The translations under genes were made by a program, and so were the position numbers. From Pseudomonas yamanorum (GTDB lineage: Bacteria; Pseudomonadota; Gammaproteobacteria; Pseudomonadales; Pseudomonadaceae): DNA of 64,000 bases. Below, piece by piece: positions 17,262 through 27,127 of this stretch. The notes beneath the pieces are model-generated. The model was not told the DNA's origin, made no database searches, and was given only the letters and a program-made list of their open reading frames with translations. Where the stretch lies: contig NZ_LT629793.1 of the NCBI RefSeq assembly GCF_900105735.1, forward strand, positions 3,534,001 through 3,598,000. The letters run 5' to 3'. The stretch's first letter is position 1, and every line of letters starts with the position of its first letter.

Positions 17262-17288
17262 GAAAACGACCCGAGGCGATGCCTCGGG
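17262..17288 (-). terminator. Intrinsic terminator downstream of L-asparaginase gene
   Basis: Arms CCCGAGGC (17270-17277) and GCCTCGGG (17281-17288) have a 3-base loop. Read on the minus strand, the hairpin is followed by a TTTT run (17266-17263) just before the giant protein gene. Confidence 0.55.
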
Positions 17289-17347
17289 GGGTTCATGCTA
17301 GGGAGCGGCCTGGCAGATCAGGGGGTGGATATATAGGGCGACCAGCC

Positions 17348-18325
17348 TCAGGCGAGTTCGCCGCACAGGTCCAGTTCCACCAGGCGGCGAACCTCGGCCA
17401 CCGGCAGGCCGGCACCGAGCAGTGCGTTGAGCTTGCCGAACGCGGCCTCGCGGGTCATCCCGCCACCTGACAACACGCCCACGCCACGCAAGCGGCTACC
17501 GGCTTCGTACACATCCAGCTCCACACCGCCTTCATGGCATTGGGTGATTGCCACTACCACCACGCCGTTATCCTGCGCGCGCTGGAGGCTGGCGAGGAAC
17601 TGCGGGTTGTCGCTCGGCCCGGTGCCGCTGCCGAAGCATTCCAGCAGCAGCGCCTGGATGCCGCTGTCGATCAACCCGTCCAATTGCGCGGCGGCGATGC
17701 CCGGCACCAGTGGCAGCACGCCCACATTGATCAGCGCCTTGGGCTGGCGGTAATGCAGCGCCGTCGGAATCATATCCGCCTTGGCGACGCCGCCGTTACG
17801 CTGCAATGCGGCAAACGGGTGGCGACCAAAACTGCGGATTTTCGCGCAACGGGTCGGGGCCATCAGTGCGCCGTGGAAGTACAGTTGCACGCCCGGCGCC
17901 AGGCCTTCGCCCAAGGCTGCCAGCGCACCGCTGACGTTTTCCCAGGCATCGCTGTCGGGCACACCGGCCGGCAGCATCGAGCCGGTAAGCAGCACCGGTG
18001 CGGGCAGGCCCAGCAGTTGGAAACTCATGGCGGCCGCGCTGTAGGCCAGGGTGTCGGTGCCGTGCAGCACCAGTACGGCGTCGCAACCCTCGTCCACCGC
18101 CTCAACCACGGCGGCGCGCAGGCGCTGCCAGTAGGCGGGGGTCATGTTGGCGCTGTCGATCAGCGGGGACATTTCCCGGAAGCGCCAGGCTGGCATATTC
18201 AGTTGGGCGAGGGCTTCGCTCATTCGCGCTTCAAAACCCGAAGCGGGGGCCAGGCCGTTTGCGCTGGCCTGCATGCCGATGGTGCCGCCGGTGTAGAGCA
18301 CCATGACGTTGTTGGCTGGTTGCAT
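17348..18325 (-). CDS. L-asparaginase, cytoplasmic type
   Basis: 325 aa with no signal peptide. The nucleophile motif YTGGTIG (Thr12) and the second motif LHGTDTLAYSA (Thr90-Asp91) are intact. Ser58 in DSANM and a Lys in RCAKIRS complete the usual active-site set. The reaction is asparagine to aspartate plus ammonia. The next gene upstream on this strand is an alanine/glycine-type symporter, and aspartase lies one gene further, so the region can take amino acids in and convert Asn to Asp to fumarate. AGGAG sits 8 bases before the ATG. A terminator separates it from the symporter, so it may have its own promoter or depend on read-through. Confidence 0.92.
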   Translation of the reverse strand: MQPANNVMVLYTGGTIGMQASANGLAPASGFEARMSEALAQLNMPAWRFREMSPLIDSANMTPAYWQRLRAAVVEAVDEGCDAVLVLHGTDTLAYSAAAMSFQLLGLPAPVLLTGSMLPAGVPDSDAWENVSGALAALGEGLAPGVQLYFHGALMAPTRCAKIRSFGRHPFAALQRNGGVAKADMIPTALHYRQPKALINVGVLPLVPGIAAAQLDGLIDSGIQALLLECFGSGTGPSDNPQFLASLQRAQDNGVVVVAITQCHEGGVELDVYEAGSRLRGVGVLSGGGMTREAAFGKLNALLGAGLPVAEVRRLVELDLCGELA

Positions 18326-18343
18326 TGAAGAATCTCCTGAACG

Positions 18344-18386
18344 AAAAACGCCGCCGGGCCCAGAGCATGCCCAAGGCCGGGCGGCG
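18344..18386 (-). terminator. Intrinsic terminator between symporter and asparaginase genes
   Basis: Arms CGCCGCC (18349-18355) and GGCGGCG (18380-18386), extended by CGGGCC/GGCCGG pairing inside, are followed on the minus strand by TTTTT (18348-18344). The terminator sits 17 bases after the symporter stop codon. Confidence 0.75.
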
Positions 18387-18402
18387 TGTCATCTATCTAG
18401 GT

Positions 18403-19854
18403 TTAGCGTTGCGTTTGAGCGTTCAGTTCTGCCGTCGCTTGAGCGGCTGGCTCGGGCTTCACCGGATTCGCCGGCCACGCCTTGCGGTCCAGGTCCAGGT
18501 CCGGGAACTTGCTGGAATCAAACACCGGAGTCTTGATGCCCGCAGCACGCTGACCGTCGTAGTCATTCAGGATGCGCATGGCGATCTTGAACAGGAACGC
18601 CAGGGCGAACAGGTTGACGAACGCCAGCATGGTCATGGTGATGTCGGCGAAGGCGAACACGGTGCTCAGGTTCTCGATGGAACCCCAGAAAATCAGCACC
18701 AGCACCAGCGCGCGGTAGCCCATCAGGACCTTGCGGTTGTCACCCACGATGAAGCGCAGGTTGCTCTCGCCGAGGTAGTAGTTGTACATGATCGAGGTGA
18801 ACACGAACAACGCCAGGGCCACCGAGATGAACATCCGGCCCCAGTCACCAACGACTGCCGCCAGGGAGTTCTGGGTCAGGGCAATGCCGTCGCCTTCAAA
18901 GCCCGGGGTGTAGAAACCGGAGAGCAGGATCAGCAGCGCGGTGCAGGTGCAGATCACGAAGGTGTCGAGGAATACGCTGAACGCCTGAACCACGCCCTGG
19001 GCGATCGGGTGTTCAACCGAGGCCACTGCCGCCACGTTAGGCGCACTGCCCAGGCCGGCTTCGTTGGCGAACACGCCGCGTTTCACACCCATGATGATCG
19101 CGCTGCCCACCAGGCCACCGAAGGCCTGGTCGAGGCCGAAGGCGCTCTTGACGATGGTCGCGAGCATGGCCGGCACGTGGTCGAATTGCAGCACGATCAC
19201 GTACAGCGTCACCGCGATGTAGACCAGGGTCTTGACCGGCACCAGCAGGTCGGCGATCGAGGCGATACGCTTGATCCCGCCGATGAACACCAGGCCCAGC
19301 AGCACGGCCAGGGCCAGGCCGGTGTAGGTGGTGTCGAGGCCAAATGCATTGTTCAGCGAGTGGGTTACAGCGTGGGCTTGCAGGCCGTTGAAGGCGAAGC
19401 CGAAAGTCACCAGCAGCAGGAACGCCATCACCATGCCCAACCAGCGTTTGTGCAGGCCGTGCTGGATGTAATACGCCGGGCCACCACGGTAGGTGCCTTC
19501 AGCGTCGGTGCGTTTGTAGAGCTGGCCGAGGGAGCACTCGATAAAGCTCGAAGACATGCCCACCAGTGCGGTGACCCACATCCAGAATACGGCGCCCGGG
19601 CCACCCAGGGTCACGGCAATGCCGACGCCTGCGATGTTGCCGGCACCCACGCGCCCGGCGAGGCTGAGCATCAGCGCCTGGAACGAGCTGAGCTGGCCGG
19701 CGCTGCTTTTCAGGCTGTCGCGAAACACCGAAAACATGTGGAAAAAGTGACGCAACTGAACGAAACGCGAGCGGATCGTGAAGTAACCACCGAGCCCGAC
19801 AATGAGCACGATCAATACTTTCCCTGAGAGGAAGTCGTTGATGACTTCTAGCAT
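18403..19854 (-). CDS. Alanine/glycine:cation symporter (AgcS family)
   Basis: 483 aa from the ATG at 19854 (MLEVINDFLSG), chosen because GAGGA lies 8 bases upstream and the family normally begins this way; the frame is open 30 codons further. AGCS family sequence is plain: GRVGAGNIAGVGIA, AEGTYRGGPAYYIQHGL, KRGVFANEAGLGSAPN (family signature) and FVFTSIMYNYYLGE. About ten hydrophobic segments mark an inner-membrane protein that couples uptake of Ala/Gly-type amino acids to Na+ or H+. The C-terminus is a polar tail rich in Ala/Pro/Glu. It is followed by a strong terminator. Confidence 0.92.
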   Translation of the reverse strand: MLEVINDFLSGKVLIVLIVGLGGYFTIRSRFVQLRHFFHMFSVFRDSLKSSAGQLSSFQALMLSLAGRVGAGNIAGVGIAVTLGGPGAVFWMWVTALVGMSSSFIECSLGQLYKRTDAEGTYRGGPAYYIQHGLHKRWLGMVMAFLLLVTFGFAFNGLQAHAVTHSLNNAFGLDTTYTGLALAVLLGLVFIGGIKRIASIADLLVPVKTLVYIAVTLYVIVLQFDHVPAMLATIVKSAFGLDQAFGGLVGSAIIMGVKRGVFANEAGLGSAPNVAAVASVEHPIAQGVVQAFSVFLDTFVICTCTALLILLSGFYTPGFEGDGIALTQNSLAAVVGDWGRMFISVALALFVFTSIMYNYYLGESNLRFIVGDNRKVLMGYRALVLVLIFWGSIENLSTVFAFADITMTMLAFVNLFALAFLFKIAMRILNDYDGQRAAGIKTPVFDSSKFPDLDLDRKAWPANPVKPEPAAQATAELNAQTQR

Positions 19855-20154
19855 GGAGTGTTCCTCGCTGATTTTTCTAATGGCAAACGCAGGACGGTCC
19901 GACGCATCGCTCGGCACCAGGCAGTGCACGACGCTTCGCCCCAATCCTTTTGCGGGTGTTGTTATTCATGCGGTTTCGCGCTTCCAGGGTCTCGTTACCG
20001 ACGACCGCTGACGCGAAGAGGGGCGGCACTATACCTAGGAGTGTGTGATCCGTCTGCACGAGGCGATTAAAGGTTTCAGCCACGGCGTTACGGGCAAGGC
20101 GGTTTTGTGGGGCGATCTTGGCGTTTTTATTGGCATCATTTCGCAACCTTGAGG
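19855..20154. other. Intergenic region between symporter gene and aspA terminator
   Basis: About 300 bases holding the 5' flank of the symporter gene. I saw no further gene, REP element or clear operator. Short GC-rich stretches are present, but nothing is supported as a feature. Confidence 0.5.
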
Positions 20155-20190
20155 CAAAAAAAAGGGCCTGAAGAACGAGCCTTCAGGCCC
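20155..20190 (-). terminator. Intrinsic terminator of aspA
   Basis: A perfect 10-bp stem (GGGCCTGAAG at 20164-20173 and CTTCAGGCCC at 20181-20190) with a 7-base loop is followed on the minus strand by nine T residues (20163-20155). It lies 55 bases after the aspA stop. Confidence 0.9.
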
Positions 20191-20244
20191 TCAAAAGGTG
20201 AGAGGTGTCTAGTCCCTCAACCTGGTGAGCGGTGCAACAAACGC

Positions 20245-21669
<1,425 letters not shown>

Positions 21670-21765
21670 GACGGAAATCATCTCGATATGGACCCGGGCT
21701 AGGCCGGAACGCTGTGAATGCTAGGCTTGCAGGAGATTTTGGGCCAATGCTGTTAAACACTGGCC

Positions 21766-21782
21766 TATGCATAAACGGCATA
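21766..21782. promoter_or_regulatory. LysR-type binding-site candidate between aspA and its regulator
   Basis: Perfect inverted repeat TATGC-N7-GCATA inside the 181-base divergent region. A symmetric A/T-ended palindrome of this size is the usual LysR recognition form (T-N11-A). Position and symmetry are the only evidence. Confidence 0.45.
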
Positions 21783-21850
21783 ATGTCGGTGTGACCCCGT
21801 TACCATGACGGACGTGTGTGCCAAAATGGTGCGTGCCCCGGGAGGATGTG

Positions 21851-22774
21851 ATGAACCTTGAAAGCAAATGGCTGGAAGACTTTAGCGCCCTGGCTGCCAC
21901 CCGCAGCTTCTCCCAGGCGGCTGAGCGGCGCTTCGTCACCCAGCCGGCGTTCAGTCGGCGCATCCGTAGCCTGGAGGCCGCGCTGGGACTGACCTTGGTC
22001 AATCGCTCACGCACGCCTGTCGAACTGACGGCGGCGGGGCAGCTGTTCCTGGTCACCGCGCGCACCGTGGTCGAGCAGCTCGGTGAAGTGCTGCGGCACT
22101 TGCATCACCTGGAAGGCGGGCAGGGTGAAGTCATGCAAGTCGCGGCGGCGCACTCCCTGGCGCTGGGCTTCTTCCCGCGCTGGATCGCGCAATTGCGCAA
22201 CGAAGGGCTGAACATCGCCACGCGGTTGGTCGCCACCAACGTGGGCGACGCCGTGCATGCCTTGCGGGAAGGCGGCTGCGATTTGATGCTGGCGTTCTAC
22301 GACCCGGATGCGGCCATGCAGATGGACCCGGAAATCTTCCCGTCGCTGCACCTGGGCAACACCGAGATGCTGCCGGTGTGCGCCGCGGATGCCGATGGCA
22401 AGCCGCTGTTCGACCTGGAAGGCGAGGGCAGTGTGCCGCTTTTGGCCTACAGCGCCGGCGCCTTCCTGGGGCGTTCGGTTAACCTGCTGCTGCGCCAGCG
22501 GGCGCTGCGCTTCACCACGATTTACGAAACCGCCATGGCCGACAGCCTGAAAAGCATGGCCCTTGAAGGCTTGGGCATCGCCTGGGTGCCGCAGTTGAGC
22601 GTGCGCGCCGAGCTGGCCCGGGGCGAACTGGTGGTGTGCGGCGGCCCGCAATGGCATGTGCCGCTGGAGATCCGGCTGTATCGCTGCGCGTTGGTGCGCA
22701 AGGCGAATGTGCGGTTGTTGTGGCGCAAGCTGGAAGGTGGTGCGGCGCAGTCCCCGGCGGCTGAGCGCGGTTAA
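21851..22774 (+). CDS. LysR family transcriptional regulator
   Basis: 307 aa from the ATG at 21851, which has GGGAGGA 7 bases upstream; the open frame begins 11 codons earlier without a ribosome site. The N-terminal HTH is typical: WLEDFSALAATRSFSQAAER, TQPAFSRRIRSLEAALG and NRSRTPVELTAAGQLF. The rest is the two-lobed periplasmic-binding-like effector domain. It is divergent from aspA, the same arrangement I recall in P. aeruginosa, so control of aspartase or amino-acid catabolism is likely but inferred. A REPIN starts directly after the stop codon. Confidence 0.92.
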   Translation: MNLESKWLEDFSALAATRSFSQAAERRFVTQPAFSRRIRSLEAALGLTLVNRSRTPVELTAAGQLFLVTARTVVEQLGEVLRHLHHLEGGQGEVMQVAAAHSLALGFFPRWIAQLRNEGLNIATRLVATNVGDAVHALREGGCDLMLAFYDPDAAMQMDPEIFPSLHLGNTEMLPVCAADADGKPLFDLEGEGSVPLLAYSAGAFLGRSVNLLLRQRALRFTTIYETAMADSLKSMALEGLGIAWVPQLSVRAELARGELVVCGGPQWHVPLEIRLYRCALVRKANVRLLWRKLEGGAAQSPAAERG

Positions 22775-22775
22775 A

Positions 22776-22864
22776 TGTGGGAGCTGGCTTGCCTGCGATA
22801 GCGGTGTATCAGCTGACATTTCAGGCACTGACCCTCCGCCATCGCAGGCAAGCCAGCTCCCGCA
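22776..22864. repeat. REP doublet (REPIN)
   Basis: Arms TGTGGGAGCTGGCTTGCCTG and its inverted partner ending GCCAGCTCCCGCA flank a central spacer. The GCTGGCTTGCCTGCGAT subtype is the same as that at 34353. Confidence 0.85.
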
Positions 22865-22966
22865 GTATTTTGTGGTGTTTTCGCTGACCTGGAAGTCAAT
22901 AAAACCGCCTGTTTGAGGTGTAAGACAGATGGTCATGCCAGGGGCTGTTTATCTGCGTTATTACGG

Positions 22967-22972
22967 TATACT
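22967..22972 (+). promoter_or_regulatory. Sigma-70-like -10 element for purE leader
   Basis: TATACT lies about 120 bases before purE, preceded at 16 bases by a poor -35 (CTGTTT at 22945). The transcript would begin near 22979 and read straight into the hairpin-terminator. Confidence 0.45.
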
Positions 22973-22978
22973 GCGCGG

Positions 22979-23052
22979 CCTTCGGCCGGTCCAACCGGCC
23001 TTAATTCGTACAACAAGCCACGCTGGATTTCCCGCGTGGCTTGTTGTTTTTT
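22979..23052 (+). ncRNA. Candidate purE leader RNA / small terminated transcript
   Basis: A predicted transcript of about 75 nt contains hairpin GGCCGG/CCGGCC (22984-23000) and then the terminator stem. It could be a purE attenuator or a stand-alone small RNA. It does not show the conserved core of the ZTP (pfl) riboswitch as I know it. The class is unassigned. Confidence 0.35.
23010..23052 (+). terminator. Strong intrinsic terminator in the purE 5' leader
   Basis: A perfect 14-bp stem (23010-23023 with 23034-23047) has a 10-base loop and is followed by TTTTT (23048-23052). It lies 38 bases upstream of the purE ATG, so it must be regulated, bypassed, or end a separate RNA. Confidence 0.8.
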
Positions 23053-23090
23053 GACGCGCCTGCGGGCGCCCAGAGAGAAGAGGCACGACG

Positions 23091-23582
23091 ATGAGTGCAT
23101 TGGTTGGCGTGATCATGGGCTCCAAGTCCGATTGGTCCACCCTTAGCCACACCGCCGATATGCTGGAAAAACTCGGCATTCCCTACGAAGTGAAGGTGGT
23201 TTCCGCCCACCGCACTCCGGATTTGCTGTTCCAGTATGCCGATGAAGCAGAATCCCGTGGCATCGAGGTGATTATCGCCGGTGCCGGCGGTGCAGCTCAC
23301 CTGCCAGGCATGTGTGCGGCCAAGACTCACCTGCCAGTACTGGGCGTTCCGGTGCAGTCGTCGATGCTCTCGGGCGTGGATTCGCTGTTGTCCATCGTGC
23401 AGATGCCCGCCGGTATTCCGGTGGCCACCCTGGCGATCGGCAAGGCCGGTGCGATCAACGCAGCCTTGCTGTCCGCCAGCATCCTCGGCGCCAAGCACCC
23501 GCAGTTCCACGCGGTGCTGAAAAAATTCCGTGCTGAACAAACAGACAGCGTCCTGGACAATCCAGACCCACGCATTGCCTGA
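23091..23582 (+). CDS. purE: N5-carboxyaminoimidazole ribonucleotide mutase
   Basis: 163 aa. The class I PurE sequence is intact: [13 protein letters not shown] (substrate loop), [12 protein letters not shown] (catalytic His), [13 protein letters not shown] and [30 protein letters not shown]. It converts N5-CAIR to CAIR in de novo purine synthesis, working directly after PurK, whose gene follows 11 bases downstream. The gene sits behind a leader with a full intrinsic terminator, so attenuation is possible. The P. aeruginosa order purK-purE near aspA is the same as here. Confidence 0.97.
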   Translation: MSALVGVIMGSKSDWSTLSHTADMLEKLGIPYEVKVVSAHRTPDLLFQYADEAESRGIEVIIAGAGGAAHLPGMCAAKTHLPVLGVPVQSSMLSGVDSLLSIVQMPAGIPVATLAIGKAGAINAALLSASILGAKHPQFHAVLKKFRAEQTDSVLDNPDPRIA

Positions 23583-23593
23583 GGTTGTTGACG

Positions 23594-24679
23594 ATGAAAA
23601 TCGGTGTAATCGGTGGCGGCCAACTGGGCCGTATGCTGGCCCTGGCGGGTACGCCGCTGGGGATGAACTTCGCTTTCCTGGACCCGGCGCCGGACGCCTG
23701 TGCGGCTGCGTTGGGTGAACATCTGCGGGCTGATTACAGCGACCCGGATCACCTGCGCCAACTGGCGGATGAAGTCGACCTGGTGACCTTCGAGTTCGAA
23801 AGTGTCCCGGCTGAAACCGTGGCCTTCCTGTCGCAGTTCGTGCCGGTGTATCCGAGCGCCGAAGCCTTGCGCATCGCTCGTGACCGCTGGTTCGAGAAGA
23901 GCATGTTCAAGGATCTGGGCATCCCGACGCCGGCCTTCGCCGACATCCAGTCCCAGGCCGACCTGGACGCTGCAGTCGCCTCCATCGGCTTGCCGGCTGT
24001 GCTGAAGACCCGCACCCTGGGTTATGACGGTAAGGGCCAGAAAGTCCTGCGCACCGCCGCCGATGTGGTCGGTACCTTCGCCGAATTGGGCAGCGTCGCC
24101 TGCCTGCTGGAAGGCTTCGTGCCGTTCACCGGTGAAGTCTCGCTGATTGCCGTGCGCGCACGGGATGGTGAAACCCGCTTCTATCCGCTGGTACACAACA
24201 CCCACGACAGCGGCATCCTCAAGCTGTCCGTGGCCAGCACCGACCACCCGCTGCAAGCCCTGGCCGAAGATTATTCGAGCCGTGTGCTCAAGCAACTGGA
24301 TTACGTCGGCGTGATGGCGTTCGAGTTCTTTGAAGTCGACGGTGGCCTCAAGGCCAACGAAATCGCCCCGCGCGTGCACAACTCCGGGCACTGGACCACC
24401 GAAGGCGCCGAGTGCAGCCAGTTCGAAAACCACCTGCGGGCGGTGGCGGGCTTGCCGTTAGGCTCGACGGCCAAGGTCGGTGAGAGCGCCATGCTCAACT
24501 TCATCGGCGTGGTGCCGCCGGTTGATCGCGTGATCGCGATTGATGACTGCCATCTGCATCACTACGGCAAGGCGTTCAAGGCCGGGCGCAAGGTCGGCCA
24601 CGCCAACCTGCGCTGCAAGGACCGCGCGACGCTGCAGGCGCAGATACTCAAGGTCGAAGCGCTGATCGCCGAGCAATAA
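23594..24679 (+). CDS. purK: 5-(carboxyamino)imidazole ribonucleotide synthase
   Basis: 361 aa from the ATG at 23594 (MKIGVIGGGQLGRML), with GAGG, overlapping the purE stop, 9 bases upstream; TTG codons just before it are less likely. The ATP-grasp fold shows in VLKTRTLGYDGKGQKVL, LEGFVPFTGEVSLIAVRA, FEFFEVDGGLKANEIAPRVHNSGHWT and the C-terminal HHYGKAFKAGRKVGHAN. It makes N5-CAIR from AIR, ATP and bicarbonate. It forms an operon with purE. Confidence 0.96.
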   Translation: MKIGVIGGGQLGRMLALAGTPLGMNFAFLDPAPDACAAALGEHLRADYSDPDHLRQLADEVDLVTFEFESVPAETVAFLSQFVPVYPSAEALRIARDRWFEKSMFKDLGIPTPAFADIQSQADLDAAVASIGLPAVLKTRTLGYDGKGQKVLRTAADVVGTFAELGSVACLLEGFVPFTGEVSLIAVRARDGETRFYPLVHNTHDSGILKLSVASTDHPLQALAEDYSSRVLKQLDYVGVMAFEFFEVDGGLKANEIAPRVHNSGHWTTEGAECSQFENHLRAVAGLPLGSTAKVGESAMLNFIGVVPPVDRVIAIDDCHLHHYGKAFKAGRKVGHANLRCKDRATLQAQILKVEALIAEQ

Positions 24680-24783
24680 CCCAAGGCCGGGCGGGAACCA
24701 TTGGTACCCGCCACCCTCTGATTGCAGGAAGCCAAAGTCTGACTAGGCTTTGACTTAGCTCACTTCAATCAGAGGGAAATGCC

Positions 24784-25029
24784 ATGGGTATCATTGGAAC
24801 CATCTTTATCGGTTTGATCGTCGGCCTGCTGGCGCGTTTCCTGAAACCAGGCGACGACAGCATGGGCTGGATCATGACCATCCTGCTGGGTATCGCCGGT
24901 TCGCTGGTTGCGACCTATGGTGGCCAGGCACTGGGCATCTATCAGGCGGGCCAAGGCGCAGGCTTCATTGGTGCGCTGGTGGGTGCCGTGGTGTTGCTGG
25001 TGATCTACGGTTTGCTGAAAAAGAAGTAA
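24784..25029 (+). CDS. GlsB/YeaQ/YmgE family (transglycosylase-associated) membrane protein
   Basis: 81 aa, nearly all hydrophobic. Three segments are visible: IIGTIFIGLIVGLLARFLKP, GWIMTILLGIAGSLVATYGG and FIGALVGAVVLLVIYGLL, with the family's central DxxGxxxxxxLGIxGS pattern. It is a small inner-membrane protein of the stress-associated YeaQ/YmgE group; the molecular function is not established. GAGGGAAAT lies just upstream of the ATG. A GC-rich hairpin follows the stop. Confidence 0.88.
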   Translation: MGIIGTIFIGLIVGLLARFLKPGDDSMGWIMTILLGIAGSLVATYGGQALGIYQAGQGAGFIGALVGAVVLLVIYGLLKKK

Positions 25030-25041
25030 TTTAGCGACCAA

Positions 25042-25070
25042 GCCCTCTGCGCTGCGCAGGCGCAGAGGGC
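25042..25070 (+). terminator. GC-rich hairpin after the small membrane protein gene
   Basis: An 11-bp perfect stem (GCCCTCTGCGC with GCGCAGAGGGC) and a 7-base loop lie 13 bases after the stop codon. There is no T tract, so the termination strength is doubtful. Confidence 0.4.
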
Positions 25071-25107
25071 TAGAATGCCGGCACTGTAATCCTTGCCGAG
25101 CCTCTCC

Positions 25108-25644
25108 ATGCGCCGTCTTCTTTTGACTCTCCTATTGCTGGGCTCTGGCCTGGTGCACGCTGGCGAACTGCCGGAAACCGACTGGCTGGAACTGATGCCC
25201 AAGTCGGACCAGAAAGCCCTCGAAGAAATGCCGGAAATCGATCACAACTCCCCGGAAGCCCAAGGCACCTTCACCGCAAAGGGTGGCCTGAAGCAAAGCA
25301 AGGGGTTGCCGGCGGTGATGTATTCCACCAAGACCGTGGCTGCCATGAACGGCAAGAACATCCGCATCGGCGGCTACCCCGTGCCGCTTGAAACCGACGC
25401 GAAGGGCCGCAGTACGCTGTTCTTCCTGGTGCCTTACCCGGGCGCCTGCATCCACGTGCCGCCACCGCCGCCCAACCAGTTGGTGCTGGTGCGTTATCCC
25501 AAGGGTTTGAAGCTGGATGACATCTACACGCCGCTGTGGGTGACGGGCACGCTGAAGGTGGAGAAGGTCAACAATGACCTGGCCGATGCGGCGTATGCGC
25601 TGGATGCGGGGAAAGTGCGGGCGGTCAAAGAGTCGGATCTCTGA
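25108..25644 (+). CDS. DUF3299 domain periplasmic protein
   Basis: 178 aa from the ATG at 25108 (MRRLLLTLLLLGSGLVHA), giving a clear signal peptide cleaved before GELPETDWLELMP. An in-frame TTG 15 bases upstream is unlikely. The mature part carries the DUF3299 pattern: IRIGGYPVPLE, then FFLVPYPGACIHVPPPPPNQ and a C-terminal PLWVTGTLKVEKV. The single Cys in PGACIHVPPPP and the polyproline run are conserved in this family. DUF3299 proteins occur in Gram-negative bacteria, often near transport genes, and are of unknown function. Confidence 0.8.
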   Translation: MRRLLLTLLLLGSGLVHAGELPETDWLELMPKSDQKALEEMPEIDHNSPEAQGTFTAKGGLKQSKGLPAVMYSTKTVAAMNGKNIRIGGYPVPLETDAKGRSTLFFLVPYPGACIHVPPPPPNQLVLVRYPKGLKLDDIYTPLWVTGTLKVEKVNNDLADAAYALDAGKVRAVKESDL

Positions 25645-25661
25645 TCTGACGCAGAACCTAA

Positions 25662-25751
25662 TGTGGGAGCGGGCTTGCTCGCGAAAGTGGTGTGTCAGTC
25701 AGCACATGTATTGACTGACACGGCGCATTCGCGAGCAAGCCCGCTCCCACA
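25662..25751. repeat. REP doublet (REPIN)
   Basis: Arms of the GCGGGCTTGCTCGCGAA subtype, each flanked by TGTGGGA, are inverted around a spacer containing a second inner repeat (TGTCAGTC and GACTGACA). It lies between convergent genes. Confidence 0.88.
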
Positions 25752-25764
25752 TTTTTGATTGGGT

Positions 25765-26664
25765 TTACAGGGCAATACCGGCGATGCTCACGCCCAGGGT
25801 ATGGCTCTCACCCGGCGCCAGTGTCACTGCATCATCCAGCACGTTCGCGGTCTCGATGCACAGCATCCCCTGCCAGCCGTCGTCGGCCATGTCGCTGAAA
25901 GCCTTGGCGCGTTCGGTCCACGGGTTCCAGATCACCGTCGAGCGCGAGCCTGTGCTGGTGAGTTGGACGCGGCGCTGCCAGTCTTTATCGATAATGTTCA
26001 GTTGAGCCGGCGTGTCGAGGTAGATGCGGTCGGTCTCGGCGGTGAAGTGCAGCAGCCCGGATTGCTGCTTGTGGGTCCAACCGTCGGCGGTGTCGATATA
26101 GGTTCGCCCGTCCAGGCCGTCGACCTGCACGTTGCGTACATCGCTGACGGCAAAGTAGCTGTGCAGTGCCTGGCTGAGGCTGACGGTCTCGGTACCACGG
26201 TTATGGCTGGTCAGGCGGATGTGCAGTTGATCATCCAGCAGGATGCTCATCTTCAGGTCAACTAGATGCGGCCAGCCCGGGAAGCCGCCTTCAGGCACCG
26301 GCAGTTCCAGTTCAACCCGCAACGCCGTGCCTTCAGCTTCCACGCCAGCCAGCATCCAGTCCGCGGTCCGTACGAAACCATGCGCCCCAGCCGGCTCGTC
26401 ACCCTGGTACATCGCCTTGACGCTTTGCGGGTTGCGGTCGAACACGCCAAACCATGGCCAGCACACCGGCACGCCGGTACGAATGCCTTTGCCTTTCTTG
26501 TACACCACCTGATCGTTGGGCCAGATGATTGGCTTCTCGCCAGCGCGCTGGTAGCTGACGATATGCGCGCCTTGCTGGGCCACCACCAATTCGGCGCCGT
26601 TATGGCGGATGCGCCACGCGTTCAGCTCATCCAGTTTTACGGTTTCAACGTTGGGCGTAGACAT
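25765..26664 (-). CDS. D-hexose-6-phosphate mutarotase (YeaD-like)
   Basis: 299 aa. An aldose-1-epimerase-like beta-sandwich of the YeaD group: GAHIVSYQRAGEKPIIW, GIRTGVPVCWPWFG, GAHGFVRTADW (catalytic His context), LSQALHSYFAVSD with the second His, and WNPWTERAKAFSDMADDGW with ETANV (catalytic Glu). It interconverts alpha and beta anomers of hexose-6-phosphates in the cytoplasm. It stands alone, convergent with the DUF3299 gene across a REPIN. Length is as expected for the family. Confidence 0.88.
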   Translation of the reverse strand: MSTPNVETVKLDELNAWRIRHNGAELVVAQQGAHIVSYQRAGEKPIIWPNDQVVYKKGKGIRTGVPVCWPWFGVFDRNPQSVKAMYQGDEPAGAHGFVRTADWMLAGVEAEGTALRVELELPVPEGGFPGWPHLVDLKMSILLDDQLHIRLTSHNRGTETVSLSQALHSYFAVSDVRNVQVDGLDGRTYIDTADGWTHKQQSGLLHFTAETDRIYLDTPAQLNIIDKDWQRRVQLTSTGSRSTVIWNPWTERAKAFSDMADDGWQGMLCIETANVLDDAVTLAPGESHTLGVSIAGIAL

Positions 26665-26722
26665 AGGCGCGCGCTCTCAATGGCAGACAATGGGGCAATG
26701 GACCGTCAAAACGTCGCGATGT

Positions 26723-27127
26723 TTAACGCGCCCGTGACGGAACCGACCGGGTGCGACCGCTGCCATCAATGGCAACAAACACAAACACCGCCTCGGTGAC
26801 TTTGCGCCATTCGCTGGACAGCGGGTCGTCGCTCCACACTTCGACCATCATCTGGATCGAGCTGCGGCCGATTTCCAGGGCCTGGGTATAGAAGGACAAC
26901 TGCGCGCCGACGGCCACTGGCACCAGGAATGCCATGCGATCAATCGCCACGGTCGCGACGCGGCCACCGGCAACCTTGCTCGCCATGGCCGTGCCGGCCA
27001 AGTCCATCTGCGCGACCAGCCAGCCGCCGAAGATGTCGCCGAAACCGTTGGTTTCACGCGGGAGTGCGGTAATTTGCAGGGCGAGATCGCCTTGCGGGAT
27101 AGGATCTTCTTGTTCGAGTTCGATCAT
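26723..27127 (-). CDS. Acyl-CoA thioesterase (YciA-like hotdog fold)
   Basis: 134 aa. The hotdog thioesterase pattern is visible: LALQITALPRETNGFGDIFGGWLVAQMDLAGT, where the Asp in NxxGDIFGGWL is the catalytic residue, then GGRVATVAIDRMAF and VEVWSDD. YciA hydrolyses a broad range of acyl-CoAs in the cytoplasm. The ATG overlaps by 4 bases the stop of a small upstream open frame (27124-27420), which may be a coupled gene. Confidence 0.88.
   Translation of the reverse strand: MIELEQEDPIPQGDLALQITALPRETNGFGDIFGGWLVAQMDLAGTAMASKVAGGRVATVAIDRMAFLVPVAVGAQLSFYTQALEIGRSSIQMMVEVWSDDPLSSEWRKVTEAVFVFVAIDGSGRTRSVPSRAR

Noticed and set aside
18325..19827. Plus-strand 500-codon frame opposite the symporter gene
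   Set aside because: It is a His/Gln/Glu-rich shadow of the AgcS gene, with no ribosome site or domain.
22979..23052. Known purine or ZTP riboswitch upstream of purE
   Set aside because: I could not find the conserved cores of either class. Only a simple hairpin and a terminator are visible, so it is listed as an unassigned leader.
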